A stretch of DNA of 64,000 bases. Source: Bacteroidota bacterium (GTDB taxonomy: Bacteria > Bacteroidota > Bacteroidia > Chitinophagales > Chitinophagaceae). The notes beneath the pieces were generated by a model. The model was not told where the DNA came from. It saw nothing but the letters and a program-made list of their open reading frames with translations, and searched no databases. How positions within the stretch are numbered: the stretch's first letter is position 1; each line of letters opens with the position of its first letter. Below are positions 17,641 to 25,671 of the stretch, piece after piece. Position numbers and translations under genes: made by a program. The stretch lies in NCBI GenBank assembly GCA_018267955.1, contig JAFDXL010000004.1:4064-68063 (forward strand), in the 5' to 3' direction.

Positions 17641-17982
17641 TCAATCTTCATACAAAGGCCTGATCTCTACACTGCCTCCGTTACTCAATGCCGGGCATCC
17701 ATGCGCTATCGTGGTAGCCTCGTCCAGGTCTGCGGCCCGTACAACAATAAAACCGCCAAGGCGTTCCTTGATCTCTACAAACGGACCGTCTGTAACTACA
17801 CCGGCACCTCTTAATACTTTGCCTTCTGTCGCCAGGCGATGTCCACGGTCCGCCAACTTGCCTTGTTTAATAATACCATTGGCCCACTTTCCCCATTTAT
17901 CTGATAACTCCTCCATATCCTGGGGAGACATGTCGCTATAATCTATACTCGGCTGCCGAAACAGCAATACGAACTCTTTCAT
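17641..17982 (-). CDS. DGPF/YCII-domain protein
   Basis: The 113-residue protein has the YCII-related ferredoxin-like fold with the name-giving DGPF motif (about 65-68, VTDGPFVEIKE) and a GGFIVVRAADLDEA segment. Its function is unknown. Such proteins are encoded next to ECF42 sigma factors in many bacteria and are known transcriptional targets of them. Here it lies 41 nt after the AhpD-like gene and just before the sigma gene, on the same strand. No promoter of the usual type is seen in front of it, so it is probably read from upstream of the AhpD-like gene. Confidence 0.88.
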   Translation of the reverse strand: MKEFVLLFRQPSIDYSDMSPQDMEELSDKWGKWANGIIKQGKLADRGHRLATEGKVLRGAGVVTDGPFVEIKERLGGFIVVRAADLDEATTIAHGCPALSNGGSVEIRPLYED

Positions 17983-18023
17983 GTTATAACGCGTAAGTTA
18001 AGTTAGTATCTGCGTTTACAAAA

Positions 18024-18497
18024 TTAGCTGTTTAATGCAGCATGTTGGCCGGGTTGATAATCGCCGGCGGGTGTACGGAATGCAACGTTGAGCCTGTTGT
18101 AACAATTGATAGCTAATACGGCAATAGTAAGGTCTATCATCTCCTCATCAGAGAATTGACTTACTGCTTCATCGTACACTTCATCTGATACTTCCTTGTC
18201 CTTTAATAAGGTAACAGCCTCTGCCCATCTGAAAGCAGCTTTTTCCCTGGCAGTATATATAGATGCTTCCTTCCACGCATCCAGCATATATATACGTTGT
18301 TCTGCTTCACCTTCTGCACGAAGGTCTTTCGAGTGCATATCCAGGCAATAGGCACATCCGTTGATCTGCGAAATACGGAACTCTATAAGATGTAAGAGGT
18401 TACGTTCAATGCGGCATTTCGATAGATATTTACCGAAACCAAATAATGGTGTCAATGCCTGGAAACCTTTTTCATAAAAATTGATCCTTTGTTTCAT
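18024..18497 (-). CDS. Carboxymuconolactone decarboxylase/AhpD-like protein
   Basis: The 157-residue, helical protein has the AhpD/CMD signature: an EFRISQINGCAYCLDMH stretch with the redox CxxC and the following His (about 47-54). This subgroup is usually called peroxidase-related or alkylhydroperoxidase-like and may reduce peroxides through the cysteine pair. It is the first gene of the cassette AhpD-like, DGPF, sigma. AhpD-like genes occur next to ECF sigma factors of groups 41 and 42, so it is a likely target of the sigma factor here. Confidence 0.88.
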   Translation of the reverse strand: MKQRINFYEKGFQALTPLFGFGKYLSKCRIERNLLHLIEFRISQINGCAYCLDMHSKDLRAEGEAEQRIYMLDAWKEASIYTAREKAAFRWAEAVTLLKDKEVSDEVYDEAVSQFSDEEMIDLTIAVLAINCYNRLNVAFRTPAGDYQPGQHAALNS

Positions 18498-18533
18498 GCT
18501 CTATTAGTTTTTTTGATTTTATACACTAATAAT

Positions 18534-18557
18534 GACCGGGATGAAACAAATTGGACA
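18534..18557 (-). promoter_or_regulatory. Candidate ECF42-type promoter of the AhpD/DGPF/sigma cassette
   Basis: On the minus strand, TGTCCA (18557-18552) is followed after 14 nt by GGTC (18537-18534), 36 nt before the AhpD-like ATG. This resembles the TGTC-type -35 and CGTC-type -10 elements of ECF41/ECF42 sigma factors rather than the housekeeping consensus, with mismatches in both boxes. The fit is by eye. Confidence 0.35.
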
Positions 18558-18574
18558 TCTTACCCAATATTTTT

Positions 18575-18613
18575 TTTAGAAAAAAAGAAAAGCACTGCAT
18601 TTGCAGTGCTTTT
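18575..18613 (-). terminator. Terminator of the acyl-CoA dehydrogenase gene
   Basis: Stem AAAAGCACTGCA/TGCAGTGCTTTT (18588-18599 with 18602-18613) is perfect over 12 bp with a 2-nt loop as drawn, and is followed by CTTTTTTC on the minus strand. Confidence 0.8.
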
Positions 18614-18635
18614 CAATTATTTAGGATTTTAAAAT

Positions 18636-19778
18636 TTAGTCTTTCAATACAGTCCTGCTGATCACGATCTTCTGTACCTCGCTGGTACCTTCATATATCT
18701 GTGTGATCTTAGCGTCACGCATCAGGCGCTCTACATGGAATTCTTTTACATATCCATAGCCACCGTGTATTTGTACTGCTTCATTGGTAACCCATTGAGC
18801 TATTTCAGAAGCATACAGCTTAGCTATAGATGCAGATAGTGTATAATCCTGGTGCTGATCTTTAGTCCATGCTGCTTTCAATACCAGCAAGCGAGCAGCT
18901 TCGATAGCAGTAGCCATGTCCGCCAGTTTGAACGCTACAGCCTGGTGGTTAGATATTTCTGTACCAAATGCTTTACGCTCTTTAGAATATTTCAGCGCCA
19001 GTTCATAAGCGCCACTTGCTATACCTAATGCCTGTGCAGCGATGCCTATACGGCCACCTGCAAGCACTTTCATGGCAAATGTGAAACCGAAGCCATCGTC
19101 ACCTATACGGTTAGCTTTAGGCACTTTCACATCCTGGAACATGATGCTGTGTGTGTCGCTACCGCGGATACCCAGCTTATTTTCTTTAGCGCCAACTGTT
19201 ACACCCGGCCAGTCTTTATGCACGATCAGGGCATTGATGCCCTTGTGTTTCTTCTCAGGATATGTTTGTGCTATTACAAGATAGTAAGATGCAGTGCTAC
19301 CATTAGTGATCCAGTTTTTGGTACCGTTCAGCAGGTAGTAATCACCTTTGTCCTCCGCAGTAGTGCGCTGAGATGTAGCATCCGATCCTGCTTCTGGTTC
19401 GCTCAGCAGGAAAGCGCCAATTTTTTGTCCGCTTGCCAGCTCTGTCAGGTAAGTAGTCTTTTGTTCTTCGTTACCATAAGTTTCCAGGCCCCAGCAAACA
19501 AGAGAATTGTTTACGCTCATACATACAGAAGTGGAAGCATCTATCTTGGATATTTCTTCCATCGCCAGCACATAGGATATAGTGTCCATACCCGATCCAC
19601 CGTATTTAGGATCCACCATCATACCGAGGAAGCCAAGCTCACCCAGTTTCTTTACTTGCTCCGCAGGAAATTTCTGGTGCTCATCACGTTCTATAACGCC
19701 AGGGAGCAATTCGTTTTTAGCAAAGTCCCTTGCAGCTAATTGTACCGATTTTTGTTCTTCCGTAAGTTGAAAATCCAT
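18636..19778 (-). CDS. Acyl-CoA dehydrogenase
   Basis: This 380-residue FAD flavoprotein oxidises an acyl-CoA to the 2-enoyl-CoA and passes electrons to ETF. It has the two family signatures, GAFLLSEPEAGSDA (about 126-139) and QIHGGYGYVKEFHVERLMRDAKI near the C-terminus, and the catalytic Glu in IYEGTSEVQ. Length and overall sequence fit the short/branched-chain group (butyryl-CoA type), but the chain length cannot be read with certainty. It may take part in fatty acid or branched-chain amino acid breakdown, the latter feeding methylmalonyl-CoA. A TACGTTTG -7 box lies at 19816-19823. Confidence 0.93.
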   Translation of the reverse strand: MDFQLTEEQKSVQLAARDFAKNELLPGVIERDEHQKFPAEQVKKLGELGFLGMMVDPKYGGSGMDTISYVLAMEEISKIDASTSVCMSVNNSLVCWGLETYGNEEQKTTYLTELASGQKIGAFLLSEPEAGSDATSQRTTAEDKGDYYLLNGTKNWITNGSTASYYLVIAQTYPEKKHKGINALIVHKDWPGVTVGAKENKLGIRGSDTHSIMFQDVKVPKANRIGDDGFGFTFAMKVLAGGRIGIAAQALGIASGAYELALKYSKERKAFGTEISNHQAVAFKLADMATAIEAARLLVLKAAWTKDQHQDYTLSASIAKLYASEIAQWVTNEAVQIHGGYGYVKEFHVERLMRDAKITQIYEGTSEVQKIVISRTVLKD

Positions 19779-19852
19779 ATGATAATATATGTAATAGCTT
19801 GATGAAAATGTGGTGCAAACGTACGTTTTTTTATCTAAATATGGGATAGGTA

Positions 19853-20431
19853 CTACCTGTTATGCCTCCAGGTTTCGAACTCGCTTTTCAACAGGCTATA
19901 ACAGGCAGAGTCTTCATAAACATTGTTTTTACAATAATGTTCGCGCAGCAAGCCTTCTTTTACAAATCCAAAGCGTTCCACTAGTTTTATCGATGGAGTA
20001 TTTTGCGAGCCTATAAAAGCTTCTACCCTATTCAGATGCAGAACGTCAAACCCATATTCTAAAACGGGTTTCAATGCTTCTGTCATATAACCTTTCCCTT
20101 TGTATTCTTCTTGCAGCATCCCGTACCCTATCTCTGCCCTGTTGTGGTGTACATACCAGATATGGAAGCCAATACGGCCCAGCACTTCATGTGTGGCTTT
20201 CGCCTTCATTATAAAATTTCGGAAGCTTATATTATAATTAACCAGCCTTTGTTTATTCTTTTCCCGTTCCACCAGGTAGTTAGCCATCTCAAAAAAGCCC
20301 ATATAGTTCATAATTTCCTCATCACTCCAGTTCTGAAAGATAAAATCATGGAATTCTGGGGTTACCTCTTTTAACAACAGCCTTTCTGTTTCCAATATGG
20401 TGACTGTTGGCATTTCAGTTATGTTCATCAT
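19853..20431 (-). CDS. GNAT acetyltransferase, RimJ/RimL-like
   Basis: The 192-residue protein has the RimJ/RimL-type GNAT layout: ETERLLLKEV at the start, the acceptor-side EIGYGM strand, the acetyl-CoA loop EEYKGKGYMTEAL (about 108-120) and NTPSIKLVERFGFVKEG near the end. It probably acetylates an amino group on a protein or small molecule; the target is unknown. The ATG used is the first of two adjacent ones. It is a lone gene convergent with nothing and divergent from yceI. Confidence 0.85.
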   Translation of the reverse strand: MMNITEMPTVTILETERLLLKEVTPEFHDFIFQNWSDEEIMNYMGFFEMANYLVEREKNKQRLVNYNISFRNFIMKAKATHEVLGRIGFHIWYVHHNRAEIGYGMLQEEYKGKGYMTEALKPVLEYGFDVLHLNRVEAFIGSQNTPSIKLVERFGFVKEGLLREHYCKNNVYEDSACYSLLKSEFETWRHNR

Positions 20432-20521
20432 TTAAAATTAAGATAATACGGCAAATGCCTTGTAATATGAAGTCTCAAATGCAATTATGAAGGATGAATA
20501 TATCCATATAAGCGAAAGCAA

Positions 20522-20554
20522 TTTGGATTAAGACAATTATTGTATGTACATTTG
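20522..20554 (+). promoter_or_regulatory. Promoter of the YceI-family gene
   Basis: TTTG (20522-20525), 21 nt, then TACATTTG (20547-20554), 28 nt before the ATG chosen at 20583. Confidence 0.55.
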
Positions 20555-20582
20555 TTGCATCAACGACAATGTAAATTTATTT

Positions 20583-21170
20583 ATGAAAAAAATTCTCTTA
20601 TTATCTGCTTTCGCGATAGCGCAATTAGCTGCCACTGCTCAAACCAAATGGGCTTTAGACAAATCACACTCTTCTGTAAAGTTCACGGTACAGCACCTGG
20701 TGATCTCTGAGGTAGAAGGCTCTTTTAAAGTATTTGATGGCGGCGTAAATGCACCAACAGCAGATTTTAATAACGCAGCGATCAATTTTTCAGTGGATGT
20801 TAACAGTATAAACACGGACGATAGCAAACGTGATGCGCACCTGAAAAGCGACGATTTCTTCAATGCAGAGAAATACCCTGCAATGAAATTCACCAGCACT
20901 TCTTTTAAGAAAATAAAAGGTAATCAATACGCGCTGGAAGGAAACCTCACCATCCGCGATGTTACCAAAAAAGTAAAATTGGCAGTAGTATATGGTGGCA
21001 CCGTAAAAGATCCGTGGGGTAATATCAAGGCCGGCTTCAAAGCTACCGGTAAGATCAACCGTAAAGATTTTGGACTGAAATGGGGCGCAATGACAGAAGC
21101 AGGTGGCGCTGTTGTAGGCGATGATGTGAACATGACTATCAATGTAGAATTCGCACAGCAAAAAGCATAA
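20583..21170 (+). CDS. YceI-family periplasmic lipid-binding protein
   Basis: From the ATG at 20583 the 195-residue protein begins with a clean signal peptide (MKKILLLSAFAIAQLAATAQ). The frame is open 13 codons further up, but those codons would spoil the signal and start inside the promoter. The body is the YceI lipocalin-like barrel: KWALDKSHSSVKFTVQHL, DSKRDAHLKSDDFFNAEKYP and the FGLKWG and VGDDVNMTINVEF strands. Members bind isoprenoid-type lipids, so a link to quinone or polyprenyl handling is possible. A perfect-stem terminator follows. Confidence 0.93.
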   Translation: MKKILLLSAFAIAQLAATAQTKWALDKSHSSVKFTVQHLVISEVEGSFKVFDGGVNAPTADFNNAAINFSVDVNSINTDDSKRDAHLKSDDFFNAEKYPAMKFTSTSFKKIKGNQYALEGNLTIRDVTKKVKLAVVYGGTVKDPWGNIKAGFKATGKINRKDFGLKWGAMTEAGGAVVGDDVNMTINVEFAQQKA

Positions 21171-21206
21171 GCATAGGGTTGGATTAATGTGGATTTATCA
21201 GTTGTG

Positions 21207-21236
21207 GCCCCGGTATATACCGGGGCTATACTTTTT
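21207..21236 (+). terminator. Terminator of the YceI-family gene
   Basis: A 20-nt perfect palindrome (21207-21226, GCCCCGGTAT and its complement) is followed by TATACTTTTT. Confidence 0.7.
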
Positions 21237-21288
21237 ACATGGCACGGTATTTTATTTTTCTTGTTATCAACTTCTTAAAAACCGCTAT

Positions 21289-21492
21289 ATGAAAGATTCA
21301 GCACTCCGTAACCTCGCAGACAAAACCTTTCAAAACATTGCTAATCCTTTAAAAGGCAATGGTGTATATGCCGAAATAGTGAAAGCTATCCAGGAAGCGT
21401 ATACAATGGGAAAATCGGGTAAACAGATGCTGATGCAACCTATCGTGGAGGACATGTTGCAGTCCGGAAAATTGCAGCCGGATATTATTTGA
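21289..21492 (+). CDS. 67-residue helical protein of unknown function
   Basis: The ATG at 21289 is chosen because the frame further up covers the preceding terminator. The protein (MKDSALRNLADKTF, then KGNGVYAEIVKAIQEAYTMGKSGKQMLMQPIVEDML) looks like two or three short helices, with no signal peptide and no known motif. Its stop overlaps by 8 nt the end of the convergent gene at 21485. I do not recognise it. Confidence 0.6.
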   Translation: MKDSALRNLADKTFQNIANPLKGNGVYAEIVKAIQEAYTMGKSGKQMLMQPIVEDMLQSGKLQPDII

Positions 21493-21886
21493 TCGTAAAA
21501 AAGTAAATGGAATATTCTGTATCGCCTTTACCTATAACGCGTTCAGTTCCATCTTTATATCGTAATACGATGTTGCATATCCACAGTTTACTATTGTGTA
21601 CAAGAGATTGCACGTACCTTTTTTGCGCATCGTTCATGGTATCGCCATCGCTGCGATAAGGGCCAATATATTCTTTACCGGGGTTAATGCCGTAAATGTC
21701 GAAGCTCACAACTTTACATTTTCTTTCCAGGCACTTCATCCGGGTATCAGCCAATATTTCTTCTATATTGGCAGAACGGACCCCGTAGCCGGGGAAATTG
21801 CCATACGCCACCAGTTGCTTCTCATCGGGTTGTGCAACACATGATATGCCGGCCAGCAAAAAGAAAAATGTCAGAAATAGCCTCAC
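21485..21886 (-). CDS. Small secreted protein of unknown function
   Basis: The frame has no ATG near a sensible signal peptide. GTG at 21886 gives 133 residues, beginning with a signal peptide (VRLFLTFFFLLAGISCVAQ) that could also be read as a lipoprotein signal because of its Cys. The open frame continues to 21937, but the extra 17 residues are charged and cover a -7 box (TATATTTG, 21899-21892) placed 5 nt before the GTG. The body has conserved-looking segments KCKVVSFDIYGINPGKEY and WICNIVLRYKDGTER. The function is unknown. Confidence 0.55.
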   Translation of the reverse strand: MRLFLTFFFLLAGISCVAQPDEKQLVAYGNFPGYGVRSANIEEILADTRMKCLERKCKVVSFDIYGINPGKEYIGPYRSDGDTMNDAQKRYVQSLVHNSKLWICNIVLRYKDGTERVIGKGDTEYSIYFFTIK

Positions 21887-21950
21887 AAAAACAAATATAA
21901 AGCAGAAATCCCGGCGCGGGCCGGGTTCCGGGAGCAAATTATATAAAATA

Positions 21951-22121
21951 CTATGCGAATACTACAGCATCAACAGGTGCTGCCTGGGGCTGCACATAAG
22001 CCATATTACGTGGCGGCCTTGGATGACGCTGAGGGCGTTGCATTTTACGTGCGCTGTTGCATGACTGAGTAAATACCGAAAGGGTGAATAAAACACCCGC
22101 AAATAATGCCAGTTTCTTCAT
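21951..22121 (-). CDS. 56-residue proline/arginine-rich lipoprotein
   Basis: The frame runs from ATG at 22121 to TAG at 21951. It starts with a lipoprotein signal (MKKLALFAGVLFTLSVFTQSC, Cys21), then a basic Arg/Pro/Gln-rich stretch (RKMQRPQRHPRPPRN) and a short hydrophobic end (AVVFA). The mature part is only about 36 residues. A GC-rich hairpin (21910-21915 with 21920-21925) follows the stop. It is upstream of the 21886 secreted gene on the same strand with a 64-nt gap. The function is unknown. Confidence 0.6.
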   Translation of the reverse strand: MKKLALFAGVLFTLSVFTQSCNSARKMQRPQRHPRPPRNMAYVQPQAAPVDAVVFA

Positions 22122-22195
22122 GATGTTGTGAATTTACTAGGTTGCAGGCAAAAAAGCAATCATTTAGCGCTAAATTATTAACTAGGCGAAAATTG

Positions 22196-22203
22196 TAACA
22201 TTG
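22196..22203 (+). promoter_or_regulatory. -7 box directly before a GNAT gene
   Basis: TAACATTG ends 4 nt before the ATG at 22208, so the message is probably leaderless. Confidence 0.35.
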
Positions 22204-22207
22204 CAGC

Positions 22208-22714
22208 ATGATATCCATAAAACCGGCAACTGTCGATGATGCAGAAATCATACGCAGCCTTGCAGAAGCTACCTGGTGGCCAACCTACAGCCCCATTCTT
22301 AGTAAAGAACAGATATCTTATATGCTGAACCTGATGTATGGCCTTGATACAATACAAAGCCAGATAACAAACAGGGAGCAAACTTATATAATACTGTACA
22401 ACGACGATGCTCCTAAAGGCTTTGCCGCTTATGCACCGCGTGCAGAGAATAAGGAAATTTATAAACTGCACAAAATATATTGCCTGCCCGAAACCAAAGA
22501 CATGGGATTTGGGAAAGCGCTGTTACAGGCGGTTGAGGATGCAGTACTTTCAGCAGGTAAAAACATTTTGGAATTAAATGTAAACAAATACAATCCAGCT
22601 ATTGGCTTTTACTTACGGCAGGGTTTTATTAAGATATACGAAGAGGATATAGACATTGGTGAAGGGTATCAAATGAACGATTACGTAATGCAAAAGATAT
22701 TAACCCATGAGTAA
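22208..22714 (+). CDS. GNAT acetyltransferase
   Basis: The 168-residue protein begins MISIKPATVDDAEIIRSLAEATW and holds the GNAT acetyl-CoA region as KDMGFGKALLQAVEDAV (about 98-114) with NPAIGFYLRQGFIK after it. The Q/RxxGxG/A loop is reduced to DMGFGK. The substrate is unknown; relatives are annotated as diamine or peptide N-acetyltransferases. Its last 8 nt overlap the start of the OmdA-type gene, so the two are translated together. Confidence 0.88.
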   Translation: MISIKPATVDDAEIIRSLAEATWWPTYSPILSKEQISYMLNLMYGLDTIQSQITNREQTYIILYNDDAPKGFAAYAPRAENKEIYKLHKIYCLPETKDMGFGKALLQAVEDAVLSAGKNILELNVNKYNPAIGFYLRQGFIKIYEEDIDIGEGYQMNDYVMQKILTHE

Positions 22715-23306
22715 AACAGACGGCACCCCTACTTTCTTCGAAAAACCGGGGCAATGGCGCAAATGGCTCGAAAAAAACCATAAAACAGAAATAGAAATAA
22801 TAGTAGGCTTCTACAAAAAAGGCAGCGGCAAGGCCAGCATCACCTGGCCAGAATCAGTAGATGAAGCCCTATGCTTCGGCTGGATAGATGGAGTTCGCAA
22901 ATCTATCAGCGAGGAAGCTTACATTATTAGGTTCACCCCAAGAAAAGCAGGCAGCATCTGGAGTGCCGTAAATATCCGTAAGATAGAAGAATTAACAGCC
23001 AAAGGACTAATACACCCGGCCGGCCACGAAGCTTTCGCCAAGCGCAAAGCAGAAAAGTCAGCAATCTATTCTTTCGAACAGGGGAAAGTAGAGCTGGATC
23101 CTGCGTATGAAAAGAAATTAAAGGCTAACAAAAAAGCATGGGCATTCTTCACATCAAAAGGAGCATCCTATCAAAAGGTGTGCAAATGGTGGGTAATGAG
23201 TGCCAAACAGGAGGCTACGCGCTTAAAGCGGCTGGATATACTAATCACCGATTGCGCAGAAGGCAGGCTGATACCCACACAACGCTGGGCAAAAAAGGAT
23301 AAATAG
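22707..23306 (+). CDS. YdeI/OmpD-associated (OmdA) family protein
   Basis: The 199-residue protein begins with a DUF1801/YdeI-like stretch (FEKPGQWRKWLEKN, GFYKKGSGKASITWPESVDEALCFGWIDGV, RFTPRKAGSIWSAVN) and ends with the OmdA domain of about 60 residues (ELDPAYEKKLKANKKAWAFF, KRLDILITDCAEGR). Family members are cytoplasmic and have been linked to protection against bacteriocins or polymyxin, but no activity is established. A second protein with the same C-terminal domain is at 62371-63018. Confidence 0.88.
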   Translation: MSKTDGTPTFFEKPGQWRKWLEKNHKTEIEIIVGFYKKGSGKASITWPESVDEALCFGWIDGVRKSISEEAYIIRFTPRKAGSIWSAVNIRKIEELTAKGLIHPAGHEAFAKRKAEKSAIYSFEQGKVELDPAYEKKLKANKKAWAFFTSKGASYQKVCKWWVMSAKQEATRLKRLDILITDCAEGRLIPTQRWAKKDK

Positions 23307-23310
23307 AACC

Positions 23311-23967
23311 CTACACGGGCTTACCTGCCACAACAACCAGGCAATCAAAAAAGTAAGCCGTATAATTTGGATCGCGTAGTATGCCCCCTATTACATCCCT
23401 GGGCTCCCATTTCAGGTCTTCTACCGTATATGCTTCGCCCAGCCATTTTATCTCCAGCCACAGCAATGGCATAATAATAGGTCGTAACCAGTTACCCGGC
23501 AACTTGTAGTCAAAAAAACAAATACGCCCTGTATCCCGGTCCATAAACTGCTCAATCTTCCTCACCCAGCCTGTATTCAATTCTTTATCGTACCAGCAAA
23601 GCGCAAAAAAAGCAAAGTCTATCTTTTCTTTTATCTCCAGGTCTTCTATGGGCGATAATACAAACTCCACATTTTTCCAGCCCATCTTCCTTGCCCTTGC
23701 TTCAGCCAGTGCCAGCATATGCTCATTAGCATCCACAGCAATGATCTTCCCTTCCGGGCCAATCACACTTTGTATGGCAGCCATGCTCAATCCGCTGCCG
23801 CAGCAAATATCCATTACGGTATCGCCTTTTTTCAGTCCTCCAAATTCCAGGGCTTTTCTTCTGTGCAGGCTATCCCTGCCCAGTTGATAGAGATTAACAA
23901 TAAAATCGTACTTTCTCCAGGAAAGATCATATTCGAGGGCAAAATTGCGCTTTGCTTTTGTTTCCAT
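23311..23967 (-). CDS. SAM-dependent class I methyltransferase, UbiE/MenG-like
   Basis: The 218-residue protein has motif I as VMDICCGSGLSMAAI (about 49-63), the ribose-binding acid in IIAVDANEHML, and motif post-I NVEFVLSPIEDL. It resembles small-molecule methyltransferases of the UbiE/MenG group, but the segments specific for quinone methylation are not clear, so the substrate is open. It is convergent with the OmdA-type gene, 4 nt apart. Confidence 0.85.
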   Translation of the reverse strand: METKAKRNFALEYDLSWRKYDFIVNLYQLGRDSLHRRKALEFGGLKKGDTVMDICCGSGLSMAAIQSVIGPEGKIIAVDANEHMLALAEARARKMGWKNVEFVLSPIEDLEIKEKIDFAFFALCWYDKELNTGWVRKIEQFMDRDTGRICFFDYKLPGNWLRPIIMPLLWLEIKWLGEAYTVEDLKWEPRDVIGGILRDPNYTAYFFDCLVVVAGKPV

Positions 23968-24099
23968 GCAGTTACCAAAGTATTCAAAAATTCAGGGATA
24001 ATACAGCGGTTAAAAAATCTTAACAAAGGATTTTAAACCTTCGTTTTTATTAGCGGTCAAATAAACGCTAATATTTGCAAGGGGCGCAGTACTTAGCTT

Positions 24100-24127
24100 A
24101 AGCCGGATGGAAACATTCCGGCTTTAT
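24100..24127 (+). promoter_or_regulatory. Leader hairpin before a T9SS cargo gene
   Basis: Stem AAGCCGGA/TCCGGCTT (24100-24107 with 24117-24124) with a 9-nt loop lies about 25 nt after a weak -7-like TAATATTTG (24069-24077) and 68 nt before the next ATG. It has only a short T run and may be a stability element, attenuator or short-RNA terminator. Confidence 0.35.
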
Positions 24128-24191
24128 CTATTTATGCATCGGTAAACATAGCACACTCTTTTGCCGTAACTTGTGTGCTTTAAAGAAACTT

Positions 24192-25076
24192 ATGAATAAA
24201 ATATACATACTCATTCCATTTATCATACTATCATTAGGTCTGCATGCACAGATCCCTAACGCCAGCTTTGAGAGCTGGACAAACCATGGAAGTTATAATA
24301 CACCCGATGGATGGGATAACCTGAATGCGCAGACAGCATCTGCTGCTACCTTTACTTGCCAGCAAGGCACGCCAGGCACAGATGGCAACTATTATATGAG
24401 GCTTATCTCAAAAAAAATTGGCTCATCTGTAGTAAATGGTATTGCTGTTAGCGGCAGGTTGGATAGTTTAACGGGCGCACCTGTCTCTGGCTTTCCATAC
24501 ACGGGCAGGCCAGCGTCCCTTACAGGCAAATGGCAATACATGGCTTTTGGCAACGACCAGGGGAATGTAAGTATTGAGCTGACGAAATGGAACACAGCAT
24601 CTAATAAGCGCGATACAGTAGGTAGCGCGACATATCTTTTGCCTGGTATGGTAATGAGCTGGGCCGACTTTTCCATTAATATTAACTATGCGAGCCAGGC
24701 CACACCTGACAGCGCCATGATCGTTTTCTCTCCATCAAATGGATTGAATGCAACAGAGAATAGTTACATTTTTGTAGATGAACTTAAATTTTCTGATTTT
24801 CCAGCAAATGTCAATGCTACAAATGCACCGACGTCAAACATAAAAGTATATCCCAACCCTGCCACGGACCATATAAACTTAGATCTTGGCCGGCAAACAG
24901 CAGGACCGGTATTTGTAAGGCTGATGGACATGCTGGGCAAAACGGTTCGTTCCTACAGTTTTGACGGCAATAAACAATACTACACTGCAGACTTAACTAG
25001 CATTGTGCCAGGCTTATACAATGCACAAATCCAAACAGGCACGTCGGTCGCAAGTATAAAATTGACCATCCGATAA
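24192..25076 (+). CDS. Secreted protein with carbohydrate-binding-like domain and T9SS tail
   Basis: The ATG at 24192 gives 294 residues with a signal peptide ending LGLHAQ (about 19). The body from IPNASFESWTNHG through VDELKFSDF (about 20-210) has the pattern of the PCMD-type beta-sandwich (NxxFExW at the start, then a terminal FVDDxxF-like strand), a putative carbohydrate-related domain. From about 220 comes a T9SS sorting tail (IKVYPNPATDH, RLMDMLGKTV, GLYNAQIQTG). It should be secreted and attached to the cell surface. Ligand and partner are unknown. No terminator is obvious downstream. Confidence 0.85.
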   Translation: MNKIYILIPFIILSLGLHAQIPNASFESWTNHGSYNTPDGWDNLNAQTASAATFTCQQGTPGTDGNYYMRLISKKIGSSVVNGIAVSGRLDSLTGAPVSGFPYTGRPASLTGKWQYMAFGNDQGNVSIELTKWNTASNKRDTVGSATYLLPGMVMSWADFSININYASQATPDSAMIVFSPSNGLNATENSYIFVDELKFSDFPANVNATNAPTSNIKVYPNPATDHINLDLGRQTAGPVFVRLMDMLGKTVRSYSFDGNKQYYTADLTSIVPGLYNAQIQTGTSVASIKLTIR

Positions 25077-25216
25077 AAAGACTCGCATAAACTTGCATCG
25101 ATACGGCTAATGTTGTTCAAGAATTAACACATAAATTGACGACCGTCATCCATATTACCGTCTTATAGTACTAGCTTGGCATAGTATTTTCAAACTCACT
25201 ATTAAATCACTGAATT

Positions 25217-25615
25217 ATGGCCACAGAAAATAACGATAAAGACTTTCCCGGCTACCCGCACTACCCCGCCGGCGAAGACGCAACGCAACCTCAAAACAAT
25301 AATGGCTTCCTGAGTACAGATGTACCCAAAAGAGAAGACAATGACACAACGATAGATAGCGACGACGAAATTGTAATGGGAACTGAAGCCGATGTTACGC
25401 CTGAAGAACAAGAGCTATTAGCCTCTACCGACGATTACGAAAAGCTGGATATCACAGATGAAGACGGCGACGAATTAGTAGAAGGCGGGCTGGATATACC
25501 GGGGTCTGAATTAGATGATGCCGATGAAGCACTAGGCGAAGAAGACGAGGAAAACAATTACTACAGCCTGGGCGATAACGAAGAAGTAGAAGATCCTAAT
25601 GCCGACCTTAGGTAA
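25217..25615 (+). CDS. Highly acidic protein of unknown function
   Basis: The 132-residue protein has 45 Asp or Glu (about one third) and only about five Lys or Arg. It begins with a Pro/Tyr-rich part (PGYPHYPAGED) and continues with acidic, probably disordered sequence, including EEDEENNYY near the end. No signal peptide, membrane helix or known domain is seen. Relatives seem to occur in the Chitinophaga group (from memory). It lies 98 nt before uvrA on the same strand, with a hairpin and -7 box between them. It may be an acidic interaction partner, but nothing in the sequence shows with what. Confidence 0.65.
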   Translation: MATENNDKDFPGYPHYPAGEDATQPQNNNGFLSTDVPKREDNDTTIDSDDEIVMGTEADVTPEEQELLASTDDYEKLDITDEDGDELVEGGLDIPGSELDDADEALGEEDEENNYYSLGDNEEVEDPNADLR

Positions 25616-25671
25616 GCCGGAATTATAGGCTTTATCAATAGGCCTACAACACATCAGTCTATAACAAATCT

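Noticed and set aside
16350-18497. Classic sigma/anti-sigma pair at the ECF42-like locus
   Set aside because: No anti-sigma gene is there; the neighbours are DGPF and AhpD-like proteins, and the sigma factor has its own long C-terminal extension.
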